From Davidsoniella eucalypti (Eukaryota; Ascomycota; Sordariomycetes; Microascales; Ceratocystidaceae), in NCBI GenBank assembly GCA_004009845.1, contig RMBW01000012.1, positions 388,849-452,848 of the forward strand: a DNA stretch of 64,000 nucleotides, read 5' to 3'. Position 1 is the stretch's first letter; every line of letters starts with the position of its first letter. A program made the position numbers and the translations under genes. The notes under the pieces are model-generated. The model saw only the letters and a program-made list of their open reading frames with translations. It was not told the origin of the DNA and did no database searches. Below, piece by piece: positions 10,792 to 23,280 of the stretch.

Positions 10792-11733
10792 ATGGCCACC
10801 GTTATTTACGTCACTGACATCGCTGCCGCCACCGATGACAAGGAAATTAGAGATTTCTTTAGCTTCTGGTATGTACCCTATCACCAGTTGTATCACGCAT
10901 TTCGTCATACTAACCAAACTCATAGTGGCAAGATCAGCAACCTAACTATCGAGGCCGACGCCGTCGATGAGAAGAAGAAGAAGGCTACGGTCACTTTCGA
11001 GAAGGACACTGCCATGAAGACCGCCCTACTGCTCAACAACACCCAGCTCGGCTCATCCAAGATCACCGTCACTGGCTCTGCCAACCTCGACGAGCACACT
11101 GACGCCACCCCGCTTGAGCGCGATGGCGATGAAATCACACAAGAGGAAAAGCCCCGCGCTCGCATCTTGGCCGAGTATCTTGCTCACGGCTACGTGATCG
11201 GTGACGCTGCCCTCGAACACGCCATCGAGCTCGACAAGACCCACAACGTTTCCCAGCGCTTCTTCACCACAATACAATCCCTCGACTCCAAGTACAAGGC
11301 TACCGACCGTGCCCGTGCTACTGACACCACCTACGGCATCAGCACCCGCGGCAAGGGTCTATTGTTCGGCATCAACTCTTACTTTGAGAAGGCTGTCGGC
11401 ACCCCTACCGGCAAGAAGATTGCCCGCTTCTACGAGGAAGGGTCTAAGCAAGCTCAGGACATTCACACCGAGGCTCGCCGCCTAGCTGATCTGAAGAAGG
11501 GGCAGGCTGGTGGTAGTGCCTATAAGGCTGCTGGTCTGGAGAAGGTGTTTGGAAAGCAAAAGGCTAACTCAGGCACCGACTCAGCTGGTGTGCCCTCGGG
11601 CTCCGCGCCGCTGTCGCCGCAGACGCCTACTAATTTGGCAACTCCTGCTCCCGCTGCTATCGCTGCTGCTCCCGAGTCTGTGCCAACTACTACGGCTGCT
11701 CCCGTTGATGCCAAGCCTGCCCCCACGGTGTAA
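10792..11733 (+). CDS. VIP1: VIP1-like RNA-binding (RRM) protein, 294 aa
   Basis: Exons are 10792-10868 and 10926-11733. The 57-nt intron (GTATGT...CATAG) interrupts the RRM and restores DKEIRDFFSFCGKISNLTIE. The N-terminal RRM spans about residues 3-77 (TVIYVTDIAAATDDKEIR; FCGKISNLTIE; KKKATVTFEKDTAMKTALLL). A conserved alpha-helical region follows at about 95-225 (RARILAEYLAHGYVIGDAAL; RFFTTIQSLDSKYKATDRAR; FGINSYFEKAVGTPTGKK). The tail is low in complexity and rich in Ala, Pro and Thr. This architecture matches fungal proteins named after S. pombe vip1; the molecular role is poorly defined, presumably mRNA metabolism in the cytoplasm. Codon bias is strong, suggesting high expression. The intron length is a multiple of three and has no stop, so retention would add 19 residues inside the RRM. 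The gene converges on the coiled-coil gene to its right. Confidence 0.9.
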   Translation: MATVIYVTDIAAATDDKEIRDFFSFWYVPYHQLYHAFRHTNQTHSGKISNLTIEADAVDEKKKKATVTFEKDTAMKTALLLNNTQLGSSKITVTGSANLDEHTDATPLERDGDEITQEEKPRARILAEYLAHGYVIGDAALEHAIELDKTHNVSQRFFTTIQSLDSKYKATDRARATDTTYGISTRGKGLLFGINSYFEKAVGTPTGKKIARFYEEGSKQAQDIHTEARRLADLKKGQAGGSAYKAAGLEKVFGKQKANSGTDSAGVPSGSAPLSPQTPTNLATPAPAAIAAAPESVPTTTAAPVDAKPAPTV

Positions 11734-12624
11734 ATGGCCTGACGTAATATGTCCTTGTTTTTGTTGTCTTTCTATTTATTGACGGATAAAATCGATCAAA
11801 CACAGCCTTTTTGATGCTGTTTATGAGATCCGCTGCCACATTGTTCTTGATTTATGATTATGACGATACTCTTGTTTATTTTTTTTTAGTTCTGTTTTTT
11901 TATTTTATTTATACTTTTAGGCATTAGTGGAGGGAGAGATTCCACAACTTGTTATTGTTCCTTATTTTACTTCGCAAACCATGATCGACTTATTACGAAC
12001 TTATTGGACATCATCTTGTTCTTGTTCACGTACTCTCTATAGCCAAAACGCACAAAAGAATGAAGTGCGTAAGTGACACCTCGGTCAATCTAATAAATAA
12101 ATAAAAAAAGGCATTTCCAACAACTAAAACAATATCAAGTGAAATGAATTCAGTATTTATTTTTATTGCTAATAAACAGAAGAAAAAAGAGGCAAAGCAA
12201 AAAGAAAACAAAAAAAGCCCGGTTTGTTCTTGGTACGAGGTTATGCAACCCGTTTAACGAGTGGCTTTTTTCGCCAATGATTTGACAATTAAGAGGAGAG
12301 AGAAAAGGAAATAAATAACATGAGTTTGAACGAAATAAAAGAAAAAAAGAAGAAAAAACCCACCAGCCGCCTTGAAGTCCCGTGATCCTGAGCGATTGTC
12401 TTTACAATCTTTAGCTGATTGATGACCCTAAATCTTTCTCAATAGCACGTTTACGTTTTTTTAGAAGAAGAAATGAATGAGTAGGAAAAGAAAAGAGAAA
12501 AAAAAAACCACTATCAACTAAAAAAGAAATCCATACCAGCTTATTGGTATTGCTTACCAGAAACCCATGTTTTTTCTTTATAGAGTTGTTTAAGAAGATA
12601 AGAAAAATGAAATGAAAGAGAGAA
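11734..12624. other. Convergent 3' flank, AT-rich
   Basis: A T-rich then A-rich stretch between two converging genes, consistent with two 3' UTRs and polyadenylation regions. No ORF is supported. Confidence 0.6.
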
Positions 12625-14058
12625 TTAAGATGTCCACTCTGTTGTAGCAATGGGCATAGTAGGAGAAAGGCCCGAGTTCATTGCGCTTTCGCCGACCTTG
12701 AGCTCTTCTTCGGGTACGCCGACTGCAATGCTACCGCTTGTGTTGACTTGGCGTTCGGGTTCAGACCTAGAAGGCGTCGGAGGTTGTGTAGAGGTGGCTG
12801 CCGGGGATGTGACTGCCGTAGAAGGAGCCGTAGTTGAGTTGGTGACGATGGCGACTGGGATAGAAGTCGCCGGAGTAGAGTGTGTAACTATAGCGTGGCT
12901 AGCATCTCTAGGCGGAGCAATCCCAGCGCCGCTGCCAATTATAGGGTTCATACTGGCAGTTGTACTGACACTCTCACTGCGCTGTCTGCCAACATCACTG
13001 GGGCGTCTATCACGAACAGCTCGCTCGAGTTCTCTGATGCGGCGCTTCAAGCTTTCGTTCTCACGCTTTGCATTTTCAAGCTCCGCTCTGTAAAATGCGG
13101 TCTCTTCGTAGCGGGGTGTTGCGGGAAGAAGTGCTGGAGAAGCCTGGTCGGGCAAAGAACTGGCAGCACCCACCATTGGCACCGAGGTCGGCGCAGGGAT
13201 GCGTTGCTGCTGCAAGTAAGCCAGCGTAGAGTCGGCTGGGCCGAAGCCGTGAGGACCAGGAGAGTCGGTTCGGGAGCGGCGAGAGGCAGAGCTGCCCTGG
13301 CGACTGAGGGGAATGGCGGAGCTACGGCGAGCCTCGTACGATGTGCTGATAGAGCCAGCACCACCGGTAGTACTGCGCACACTAGTGTTCGAGGCTGTGC
13401 GATTATGGCGACGAGATGCGGCAATTGGAATCGGATAGACAGGGCTGTTTAGAGGGTAGTGGTGCGGGTCCAAAGCAGGGTCGCCATGGGCAGAAGTTGA
13501 GGAGGCGTTTGAGACAACGGATGCGTTCTGAGCAGCGCGAAGCAAGGAGAGCTCGCGAGTGAGGCGGTTGACCTAAGTGAGTAGACGCATTAGCTATCAG
13601 ATTGACTAAAGATAGTGTGAGGATGTATATGTAGCTAGTGCACTTACAACTGCCTCGTTTTCCTGTTCGAGCTCGCTGTGCAGCTGTGCGGCCGTCATGG
13701 GGCGCGGATGGCGGATCGGAATAGGTCCAGCAGCACCATCGCCACTATAGCCGTGAAGCGACTGCAGAGATGTGCGGGAAGAAAGACCCGGGCGGGCGGG
13801 CGGTGGAAGTCCGGTATGCTGTTGCGCGGGCGCCGAGGTTGGCGAGTTGATAACGGCGGCCTGGTTCGACGGCAGGATATTGAGGGCGACCATCATGGGG
13901 TTTGAGTTTGGTGCTGCCATTGCGCTAGCGGTGATAGAGGTACTAGACCTGGACTGTTGGGAGGGAAGAGAGGTTTGGCCGTTAGCTTGAGCTTGGGCTT
14001 GAATTTGGCGTTCGTGCAGATATCGGGGAGAGGGTGGAACGGAGTTGAGATCAGGCAT
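12625..14058 (-). CDS. Ser/Thr/Pro-rich coiled-coil protein, 452 aa, function unknown
   Basis: The start is ATG at 14058, with exons 13648-14058 and 12625-13572. The 75-nt intron (GTAAGT...CACTTAG) joins ELEQENEAV to VNRLTRELSLLRAAQ in frame and so completes a leucine-heptad helix at about residues 128-153. A second charged coiled coil lies at about 293-327 (FYRAELENAKRENESLKRRI). The rest is disordered: Gln/Ala-rich near 18-50, Ser/Arg-rich near 190-245 and Thr/Ser/Ala/Pro-rich after 350. There is no enzymatic motif. Proteins of this build in filamentous fungi are often scaffolds or cytoskeletal/septal factors, but nothing here shows which. The continuity of the coiled coil across the intron supports the gene model. 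Confidence 0.8.
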
Positions 14059-16175
14059 TGCTCTAGTTATATATACTACTAAGCCGGGGCAAAAATCTGG
14101 AAGCTTGTAGAAGCACGACGGCGCTCTTAGACGCAGAGCTATACTATACTAGTATAGTGGAAACAGGCCTGGGAATAAGAAACATCTATAGGAACAAAAA
14201 AAAGAGGGGGCGGAATGCAACTTGCAGGAAAGGGGAAGCGGTCCAAGGCAATAAATACCACCAAATAGCAAGGCTGAGAGGTCTTGATTTCAGAAACAAG
14301 CCAAACACCGACAGGAGGAGGAGGTCGGACGAGGCTTTGGGGATCGATTGCCGCCTTGGGATGTTTGGGGGGGTTTTCCGGGTGGTTTATCTTAGCGGTA
14401 CTATAGCGTACTCAAGTACACATGAACTATAAACAGTGCCAGTGCTGCTTACAGTGGACGGTTGTGTGGAGATACCAGGTTCAAGTTCCAGCCAGTATGA
14501 TGCACTAATCTGATTTATTATGGATTCATTCCCGAAAGAAACGTCACAGAGAGAAACAGAAACAACTGCGCTTGGATCAACGGCAAGCTCCTCTGCTTCA
14601 CGTTTCTCTTAGTTCTCTTCTCTGCTTTTCCCAGCCAAGCCAGCCAGCTCAGTTAATTAGTTTGACCAGTCAGAGTCAGGGAGAACGGCTGGGGCAGGGG
14701 TTCGACGTGAGGAGAGGAGGTTGAGCGAATGAATTGGAAGCTGATCTAGATTGCGAAGATTGCATTACTCAAATCGTACGTCTTGTCTGGAATCGTCTGG
14801 AGTAAGCTCTCATATTCGAAGATAGCTCAATGTTCGCCTACCTATGTACGTAACGATTATCAGCTAAGTACACCAGGCTAAGAAAGGCGCTCACTCGAAA
14901 GAACGGGGAGGCCCGCCCTAGAGGCAAAGTCTTGCTTTGGGCTTGATGAGGGCGGCGCAGCTTATCGACTCTTTGATGAGGCTGCGACAAAACGAACGTG
15001 ATATGTGATGGATGCCGTTGATAATTGGATGCTTCTCTACACATGTATATTTTTAATGATTTTGGAATGGGGATCAATATTTAAAGAGGCTTGGCTATAA
15101 ATATTGGCTAGTTGGAAGTCAAGGCAATTACCGTGCCATCCATGATCCAAGACACCATAGAAGATAGTGTGTCCATATATAAGTATGCTAATCTACCATA
15201 CATATGTATCAAGCCGAGCTTCTTTTGTTGTGGTTGTGTATCGCGACAATATGATCTATCAACCTCTTATGCCTTCTAATGCACATAAAATGCTGATGGA
15301 CAGGGGCATTTCTTGTCGTCCCACCGTCCAATTGCTCAAACTGTCAAAGTGGACAGAGTATGATTTATGCAGCAATGATAATGCTTGCATATCCCGTTCA
15401 TTTTAGGCAAACAAGCTGTAATGCATCGATACGCATATATATGCGCATACATACATATGTCTACTTATACAGATATGCAGTATTTCCGTTTTTAACTTAT
15501 GCACCGACTAAGACCTACCACTAATAAAAATACCAAATACCAAATGGTTTTGTCATGTTCAAGCACTTTTATTGTCTAGAGAAAGGCTGATTCTTAGCTC
15601 AGGTTAGTTTAACTTTAACAGCCCATTTTAACTACCTCTACCAGCTATTCTCAACCCTAATGCAGTGCAGCATTGCCTTTCCCATCTTGCTCTCGAGTAG
15701 CTCTTCAGCCAGCCGATTGTCCGCTGCATTATGAGAATATCCCTTAGATCGGGTTCTACACACGCCATCACGCGGTTCGTGCATTAGCGGAATGCTACCT
15801 TTATGTCAAGGAGACAGCTACAAGAATGTAATGATGCAAGATATCAGGCGAAGGTAGGGCGTGGGCCAATAGCATTACTGTGATGCGTGATCTAGCCCAT
15901 GAGTCAAGTTATGACGATCACCTCATGTAAAAGCTTACCCGTTTGGCATATCTACCATACCGATATGGAATGCTGACACGATAGCAACAGGAACTCATTC
16001 CAAAACAATTCTGACTCTAGTGGTATGACTATCTTGGTGATTTATACGTGTTTATAAGAACACCTTCCCGACATGATGTCCTATTTGTCACTACTTGCCT
16101 TGTCTTTCTAACCGTCTGACTGTTCTATTTACGCCTCTCTAGCACACGCAGAGATACATACTCTCAAAAATATAA
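14059..16175. other. Divergent intergenic region
   Basis: Upstream DNA of two divergent genes (coiled-coil protein to the left, WSC protein to the right). It is mixed in composition with TA-rich patches (15050-15560). No ORF or RNA gene is supported. Confidence 0.5.
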
Positions 16176-17474
16176 ATGACTTCTTTGAGCTTGGTAGTGG
16201 CCCTGGCGGCTGCTTCAATCGTGGCTACAGAAGTTCCGTCCATTACAAACATCACAACTGCCGAGAAGTTCTCCTTCAAAGGCTGCTACGCAACTAATAC
16301 TAGCCTTCCTGTTCTTGATGGCCCACTACAGGCCTTTTGGAATGAGACGGCCGATGCTTGTGCGACACTATGTTCGAGTTATCAGATCTTCAGTGTTTCC
16401 GCCACCGGTACAGAATGTACTTGCGGCTCTTGTGTTGCCGAGACTGCTGAGCTACTTGACGAAGTCACCGAAAGTACTTGTTCTGATATCTCCGTCTTTC
16501 AAAATGACGCCTACATCCCGCCTATCAAATATCAGTCTCAGTTATTCCCGTACATTGGATGTTTCGCCCGCCCCAACGCATCGGAAACGACTCCCACCCC
16601 TTCTATCAGTGTGGCCATCGCCGAGGAAACCTTCACATCGGATATCATGACCGCAGGCGACTGCGTTAATCTCTGTCTAGGTAGCGGAATGTATTCGTCG
16701 TTCTCTACTTCTAACAGCACCCAATGCTTCTGCAGTAGCCATCTACCAACCAGCAATGCTACCGATGACGCTGCCTGCAATACGTTATGTGGCGGAAACT
16801 CATCTGAGATCTGCGGTGGTGATGGCTTCGCTAGTGTATACGGAGCGCCCCAGCCAGTCGGCCTCCTAGGTGCTAACCCAACGTACTACTACCAAGGCTG
16901 CATCCCAGCTAGCGGCGCCGCTTTGTCTCTCGTCAACGTATCTGAACCCATGGATCTAGAAGTATGCCGGGATGCTTGCGATGGATATGCCACCTTCGGT
17001 GTTGCCCAGGGTACACGATGCTTATGCGGCACCGGCGAAGCTGGCTCCGGTACATCGGGCGGTGGCGTAGCTGACTATACCTGTGACATTCCATGTGCAG
17101 GCAAAGCCGCTGAAGCCTGCGGAGGCATGGGCTATATAAGCCTGTACGCCTCGCCTGGTCTACGCGCGGTGAATCCCGCATCCATCTCAGGCTACAACCA
17201 ACTTTCTTGCTGGACCAATTCTATGGATGCGCCAATTCTAACTGAAGGACATTTCGGCAGTCGATCAATGACCCTCGAGGAGTGCCAGAAGAGATGTGAC
17301 GGATACGAGTACTTCGCGGCACAGAATAGTACGCATTGCTTTTGTGGAAACGCCCTTGATGGAGGCCCGGCACTAGATAATGCCTGCGATAAGCGCTGCG
17401 CTGGAAATACCTCGGAGTGGTGTGGTGGCGAAACGACTATGAATGTTTACAAGAAAGCTGTTCTGCCTCCTTGA
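16176..17474 (+). CDS. Secreted protein with four WSC domains, 432 aa
   Basis: Single exon. An N-terminal signal peptide (about residues 1-17, MTSLSLVVALAAASIVATE) is followed by four cysteine-rich WSC modules. These lie at about 32-110 (FKGCYATN..., divergent), 124-224 (YIGCFARP...LCGGNSSEICGGDGF), 238-329 (YYQGCIPAS...CAGKAAEACGGMGY) and 345-428 (LSCWTNSMD...CAGNTSEWCGGETT). WSC domains bind carbohydrate and occur in yeast wall-stress sensors and in secreted fungal lectins or oxidases. This protein lacks the Ser/Thr stalk, transmembrane helix and GPI signal of the sensors, so it is more likely a secreted wall- or glycan-binding protein. About a dozen N-x-S/T sites fit secretion. Module 1 lacks the CGG signature of the others. 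It converges on the phosphate transporter gene. Confidence 0.92.
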   Translation: MTSLSLVVALAAASIVATEVPSITNITTAEKFSFKGCYATNTSLPVLDGPLQAFWNETADACATLCSSYQIFSVSATGTECTCGSCVAETAELLDEVTESTCSDISVFQNDAYIPPIKYQSQLFPYIGCFARPNASETTPTPSISVAIAEETFTSDIMTAGDCVNLCLGSGMYSSFSTSNSTQCFCSSHLPTSNATDDAACNTLCGGNSSEICGGDGFASVYGAPQPVGLLGANPTYYYQGCIPASGAALSLVNVSEPMDLEVCRDACDGYATFGVAQGTRCLCGTGEAGSGTSGGGVADYTCDIPCAGKAAEACGGMGYISLYASPGLRAVNPASISGYNQLSCWTNSMDAPILTEGHFGSRSMTLEECQKRCDGYEYFAAQNSTHCFCGNALDGGPALDNACDKRCAGNTSEWCGGETTMNVYKKAVLPP

Positions 17475-17952
17475 AGAGTATTCTTGAGGATAGTTTCTAG
17501 ACAATGACGTGTTTGTATGTCGAGGGAGAGGGTGGTTGTACTTATGCTTTGTGTGGGAAATATAGTATGTTATGATTATTATGGAACTAGTAGAATGTTT
17601 TGCAAGAAGTATATTGTTAATCGAATTTATTTTGTTTTATATTACAATCACTAAATTTTACATTCAAATAGCAAATAGAAGTGACACGACCTGCTTTTTT
17701 TCAACGTAATAATAAATAAATAATATAAAACAGTAATGAAGAGAATATATGGAATTAGTGAAACAGTATATGGTGGTATTATCGCATGACCTTCATAATC
17801 AAAAAGCCTCGTAGTTCAGTTACAACTACAGTATTCAAAAAGGTTGTTCGCGCCTCAAGGATACGTCTAATGTGAAAAGCACGCTCCTTTTATCGCCTGG
17901 TATCTTAATTTTTCTTTTTATATCGAGTCTCAAATCTTGGAAATCAAGATGA
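17475..17952. other. Convergent 3' flank, AT-rich
   Basis: AT-rich sequence between the stops of the WSC and phosphate transporter genes, with several AATAAA-like strings. No gene is seen. Confidence 0.6.
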
Positions 17953-19785
17953 TTAAACGGAAACTGACTTCTCAGTGTCGTTCTCAACAGCAACGGGGGC
18001 AGCCATGACCTCGTGAGAGTGACGAACGGCGTAGTCATCCTCGCCAGACAGCTCCTCAAGAGTCTTGCGAGCAGTCTCGGGAATCAGTATAGTGGTGAAG
18101 ACACCCATAAGCATGAAAAGGGCATAGATCTCCAGAACGTGGTTCATCCAGGGCGAGGCGTTAGAAGCAGTAGCACCGCGGGTACGCAGAGGAGCGATGG
18201 CACCCTGACCAATGATAGAGCCGATCTTGCCCGAGGCGGCAGAGATACCGTGGCAAGTAGAACGGTAGCGGGTAGGGAAGACTTCACCGGGGACAATGAA
18301 GGTGGTGGCGTTAGGGCCGAAGTTGAAGAAGAACTGAGCAATGACGTAGATGGCCAGCAGGCCATTGGAAGACAGCTTGTGGTACGCGAAGCCCATGACG
18401 ACAAAAAGGATGGTCAGGATAATGAAGCCAAAGAACTGGATGGGCTTGCGGCCAACGGTGTCAACAGTAGCGACGGTAACCCAGTAGCCGGGAACGGCAC
18501 CGGCCATAACAATGATGATATAACCGACAGCAGTGTTGTACAGGTACTCGTAGACATTGTGAGTGCCCTTGGTAGAGTAGCCGATGGCAGCCAGGATAGT
18601 ACCGTTGTTCAGCGACAGGCCGTAGAAGGCAACATCAAGAGCGAACCACGAACCAGCAGTACCAATCAGAACAGCCAAGTTCTTCCACTTGCCGTAGTGG
18701 TTGCAGAAGTCAGCAAAGCTGGCCTTGGGGACCTCGAGAGTCTTGTTAGTCTCCTTCTGGGAATTGATGCGGGCAGCCTCATCAACAGCACCCTCAGGAG
18801 CGCCCTTGATGTAAGCTTCGACGTCAGTATGGGCCTTTTCGACATCACGGCTGACATCGAAAGTGTAGCGGGGAGTCTCGGGAATAGTCAGGCGGTCTAT
18901 TGGTACGCCATCATTAGTAAACTGAAGCGTATGAGAAAAGGTCGACCGTTACGAGATATCGAGCTTACAGTAGAGAGCAATGACAGCAGGGACAGCACCG
19001 AAGCCGATCAGAGTACGCCACATCTTGTCAACGGCAAGCTGGCAGTCACCGGTGCAGGTCTTGACGGACGAAGCCTCGGACAGGGACTCCTTGAAGCCTA
19101 GAGTGACGAACAGCATGACAAGAGCAGCAGTCAGCTGACCAATACCCTGCATGGCAAAGACAGCGCCCATCATAGCACCACGCCACTTGGTAGTAGCAAA
19201 CCTAAAAGAAAGAAGTGTCAGCTAAGATTGACAGACAGAAGAGTGAAAGAACAAGGCTTACTCAGAGGTGATGATGGAGGATAAAGGGTAGTCACCACCG
19301 ATACCAACACCCATAAGCACACGCCAGAAGATGATAAGACCGATGATGCTGCACGAGGGAGATTCGGAAGTTAAAGACTGGGCAAGAGTAGCGAAGATGA
19401 TGATGATCAGCTCCAGACCGTACATGCGCTTGCGGCCCAGACGATCAGCCAGATAGCCGAACAGAAGCTGGCCAACAACAGTGCCAGCGGAAGTAGACAG
19501 CTTGATAGCAGTGTCAGAGCTGGTAGGCATGGTACCAACACCGGGATAGTAGACGATGCCCAGCATGATAGTCAGCATAGAGGCAACGAAGATGTCGTAC
19601 GAGTCAGTGAAGAAACCAACACCGGCCACAACGATGGCACGGACGTGGTACCAGCCGAAGGGAGCCGCATCGATGGCCGCAAGAGCCAGGCGACGACGCT
19701 CGTTGGCATCGGTAACGTGTAGGAAGTCATTGTGGAAGTTGTGGTAGGCGTTATTGCCTCCAGAGGTGGCCTGAACAGCGGCCAT
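17953..19785 (-). CDS. PHO84: High-affinity phosphate:H+ symporter, PHO84 type (MFS), 566 aa
   Basis: The start is ATG at 19785, with exons 19262-19785, 18969-19201 and 17953-18896. The introns (60 and 72 nt) have clean GTAAGC donors, and joining them gives SSIITSEFATTKWRGAMMG and ALYYRLTIPETPRYT. It is a major-facilitator protein of the phosphate:proton symporter family: the signature GVGIGGDYPLSS lies at about residues 160-171, after FGYLADRLGRKRMYGLE, with FFTDSYDIF in the first helix. Twelve hydrophobic helices are visible, with a central cytoplasmic loop at about 260-310 and the second-half signature VPGEVFPTRYRSTCHGISAA. Length and motifs match yeast Pho84 and Neurospora PHO-5. It imports inorganic phosphate at the plasma membrane and such genes are usually induced by phosphate starvation. 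I did not find a convincing CACGTG element in the promoter by eye. Codon bias is strong. Confidence 0.95.
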
Positions 19786-22700
19786 TGCGACTATCTGTGC
19801 TGTCTTTGGAGAAAGGAAGAGAAAGCAATGTGTGGTAAGGGTGATGTGAAGCCTCTACCAAGAGAAGTCGAGAGGGAAGAACGCGCTTGAAGAAAAAAGA
19901 GAATATAGACGGAACGAAGGGCGGATGGCACGCGGCCTTATATTGCCAAGAGCGGCGACTGGCATTATGGTAGCACGATGGCTTTCTGGAAGAACGGTTC
20001 AGTATCTCTAGCAGGGGGGCCCAAAGAGATATCTCGCCGTGCCGGTGACCTGTGAAATGAGGACTTTCTCGAAAAATATAGACAGTATCAGGGCCGGCAA
20101 TCGATATTTTCTCGTTGATTCGTCGCTGTCTCTTGTTTCCTCTCTGCCAAGAAGCGTTAGTCGTGTCGCTACAGGCCATAATCGACCACAAAGCGAGCTG
20201 TAACTGGCTAGCTAGCCTGGCCGGGGCAAAGCTTCCCTGTCTGTTTGCTAAGGTTTGTTGAGCACACCCCTCCTCGTGGCTCGCTGGACATCGACTCACA
20301 GGCTTGACCGGGTGTGTGGGAAGCCTCTCTATAGCGGAAACGGTACGTTTGTACAGATGTAGATATGGCCCGATGTGGATAGTCTTGATCCGTTCACCGA
20401 GTTGGATGCTGCTGTTGGTTAGTACGGAAAGAAGAGGACATATGGAGAATATAGAAAAACAAGGGGGCCTCCTAACAGTCAACGGTGCCATCGAGGCAGT
20501 TCTTCATCTATACATATACGACGATAAGAGCCTCTATCTGGCTATGTGCACTGTAACCGCACATAAGCAAGCGAGCACAACCATGGGTAAGTTCGGGCGT
20601 CCGATTCTGTCCAGTTCTGTGATGCTAACTCCGAGGGACACCGAGGCCTCAGTCAGCCGACGCGACTGGCTCGTACATTGGCCGCTGTTGCTGTTGCCAA
20701 CATGAGCATAAGACGCACTGTAGACCGACGAGCACCGACACCTGTGGTTCCAGACCGGAAGATGGTTCTCTAATTCTCTAGTTGCGCCATCTGAGATGAA
20801 GGCGCTGCGAGTTCTCTACAATGCAGACTGTCAATACAAACAAACTATTGATGGACTAGCCAAAGAGGCAAGGGCGTGTAAGTCAAGGGAAGTTGCTTGA
20901 CCAGGGTCTCCACCCATCCACCCACAACGGAAAATAGCCCGGCCAATCAGACACGATTCCCAGACCACGTTGATGCTCTTTCTGCTGTGGTAGGGCTTCG
21001 ACAGCCCCCAATATCAGACAATATCAGAGCACACCCACTTTGTATCTGAGGTAAACACAGCGCCGGTTAATTGCTCTTGTCCATCCAACTGCTGTGAGTA
21101 GCATTAAGCCAATCTATTTCGCCCATCCAGCTGGCAATATCAGCCTCCTTTCCTCGCCTTTGCCTGGCTAGTTGCAAATGAGTTACGCACAATGTAATAT
21201 CCATCGCCGCACAGTCAAGCCACCGTACTTCCTATGTGGCAGACTCGCCAAACCGGCCCCATCTGCAGATTCTGCGAATGTCAAATTGCCATAAACAATG
21301 AGGTCAAAGAAGTGCCGTGGGTGGCCTCTTGGCATCACGATGCTGATTGCTTGGCTAGCCTCCTCTTCTCTTGCTTCTCTGTTTTCCCCTGCTAGCTACC
21401 GCCTTGGCAGTCTTGGGCGCATACCAAGCTTTTCTCTCGCCCTTCTCCGCCTCGATGACAGCTTCGTGCCGAGTCTTGGAAGTTCTTGGCTCTTGGCTCT
21501 CAAGTCTTGGCTTTCAGCATTCAACGACAAGCAACGCACACGATCACTTGCAGAATTGAACCATCGCATTCAAATCGGGAACTGCGTGATCCATTGTCCT
21601 GCAGCAGCGCCAGGTGAACGTAACAGCCCATATGGGTATCACACAAACTGCCAGCACGCTATGCCACATAGAACTACAGCCACTGACAGTCGAATGAACT
21701 CTACCATAGCTCCGGTCACAGCTGTCTCTACATACATGCTCCAAATCAGGCATTACTGTCCCTGAGCCGTAGATCGGCGTTGTGAAAAATGTGCCCCAGT
21801 TCTCCCGCGTAATGAGTCTGGTCAATTCTCGAAAACCACCGCTATCTAAATCATCAATTCGCCCCGTTTCAATACTTTACTCAAGGGTTGGTCCACCGGT
21901 ATTTTTTTCTCTGAGACGGTCGACCGAGAGCGTACCTTGGTCTGATCCTGCTGCATTAAACGCACCAATATATCCTTCTTAGATCACCGTAGAAGCAGCA
22001 GCGTCGCCATCGCCTCGAGTCGAATACCACAGCACATACAGATATTAGTATTATATCATCTGTGTAGTCATCTCTCCCAACTCGGAAACTTACTCAATAC
22101 AACCATTGCGATATAACAAAATACGCTTTTCGGGTCGTCTTTAAATGGCAAAGCTGTGGCCAATCAGCATTGAGTATCCGGCCATGCCTTTGTCTGGGTC
22201 TCTCAACTACATGTAGGCACAGACGCATCGACGCTAAAATAGAGCTAGTTCCAAGTCAGGTTCTAAGCCGATTCTAAAGCCGGGGCTAGCTACCAATTAG
22301 TATGTACCCTAGGCATACCCAACTTGGTGGAAACACACTAACTTTCTGCATCTTCTCAAAGCCAGCTACTGTGTTTAGCTGTCAAGGTCTCGGGCATAGT
22401 ATTTGAAAGATCACGACAAAAGATACAATTACATGGCCAAACTACCTTGTAATCCTCACAGAGTGAGTCCCACAGCCAAAACCCTACTTACAAATACAAC
22501 TACACTGCTACGTAGAAGCATTGATCTCATTTCTATGTAAAAGATAGAACAGTCAGACAGAACCCGAACTTTGCCCCCAACCAACTTCTTTGCCAACTTT
22601 ATCCTAGTTAGTGCATATATTCCCTAGCTTCTTATTTTCCTATGATACATGCACGCCCGTCCGCTTCCTCTAGTTAGTCCCTCTCGCTTCTCCTGCTTTT

Positions 22701-23280
22701 ATATCAGACAAGACTAACAAACAACGCCAGAGATGGGCTTATTCCATGCCACATCCACCCAAGTTTACTCTGATGCTCCAGGTTCCCGGACCACGTTTTC
22801 ATGTTGTCGTCGTCCTATGGCCTTGCTGAGCATTTACGGAGACATATTGCTTCGGTCCAGACTTCACGTACCCTCTTTTTCTTCCATTCTTGGCCTGGAT
22901 ACAATGTCAAAAGCGATTCTACTCGGTTGCGCTACGCAGTGTTTGAAGCGATAATTGAATCTGTCCGACTAATAGTCAACCTTTCTACTCTATTCGTCGA
23001 GGTTAGCTTTGGATCACCGGTAAACTTCTTTACTAATAAAAAAAATTGTCTCTCAGTTTCAAAGTGTACGAAAAGTGTCGTGTGCTCACTCATCCGAGGC
23101 CACGTTTCTCACTTGATCCATCCTCTCGATTGAAGGGCCCTTTCTCCGATCTTGTCACCGGATGGACGGACCGCCATTTGTTCGAAGTCTCACGTTGACC
23201 TCTACTTCAACCTTTTCTCTTTCTTACATCAACAAGTTACCTCTTCTTCTCTTGTTCTCTCAGTCACTATACCATCTATC
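19786..23280. other. Long divergent intergenic region
   Basis: 3.5 kb between the phosphate transporter (-) and GNAT gene (+). Frames of 100-155 codons at 20304-20705 and 21298-21765 have no gene-like composition or motifs. The last 150 bp (23130-23280) are a CT-rich leader for the GNAT gene. No RNA gene is seen. Confidence 0.5.

Noticed and set aside
12880..13452. 190-codon plus-strand frame
   Set aside because: Antisense to the GC-rich coiled-coil gene; no independent support.
18013..19101. 362-codon frame on the plus strand
   Set aside because: It lies antisense to the strongly biased phosphate transporter exons and crosses one of their introns; it is a mirror frame with no motif and a non-ATG-dependent composition.
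20304..21765. Frames of 133 and 155 codons in the transporter/GNAT intergenic region
   Set aside because: Unbiased codon use, no motif, no splice partner.
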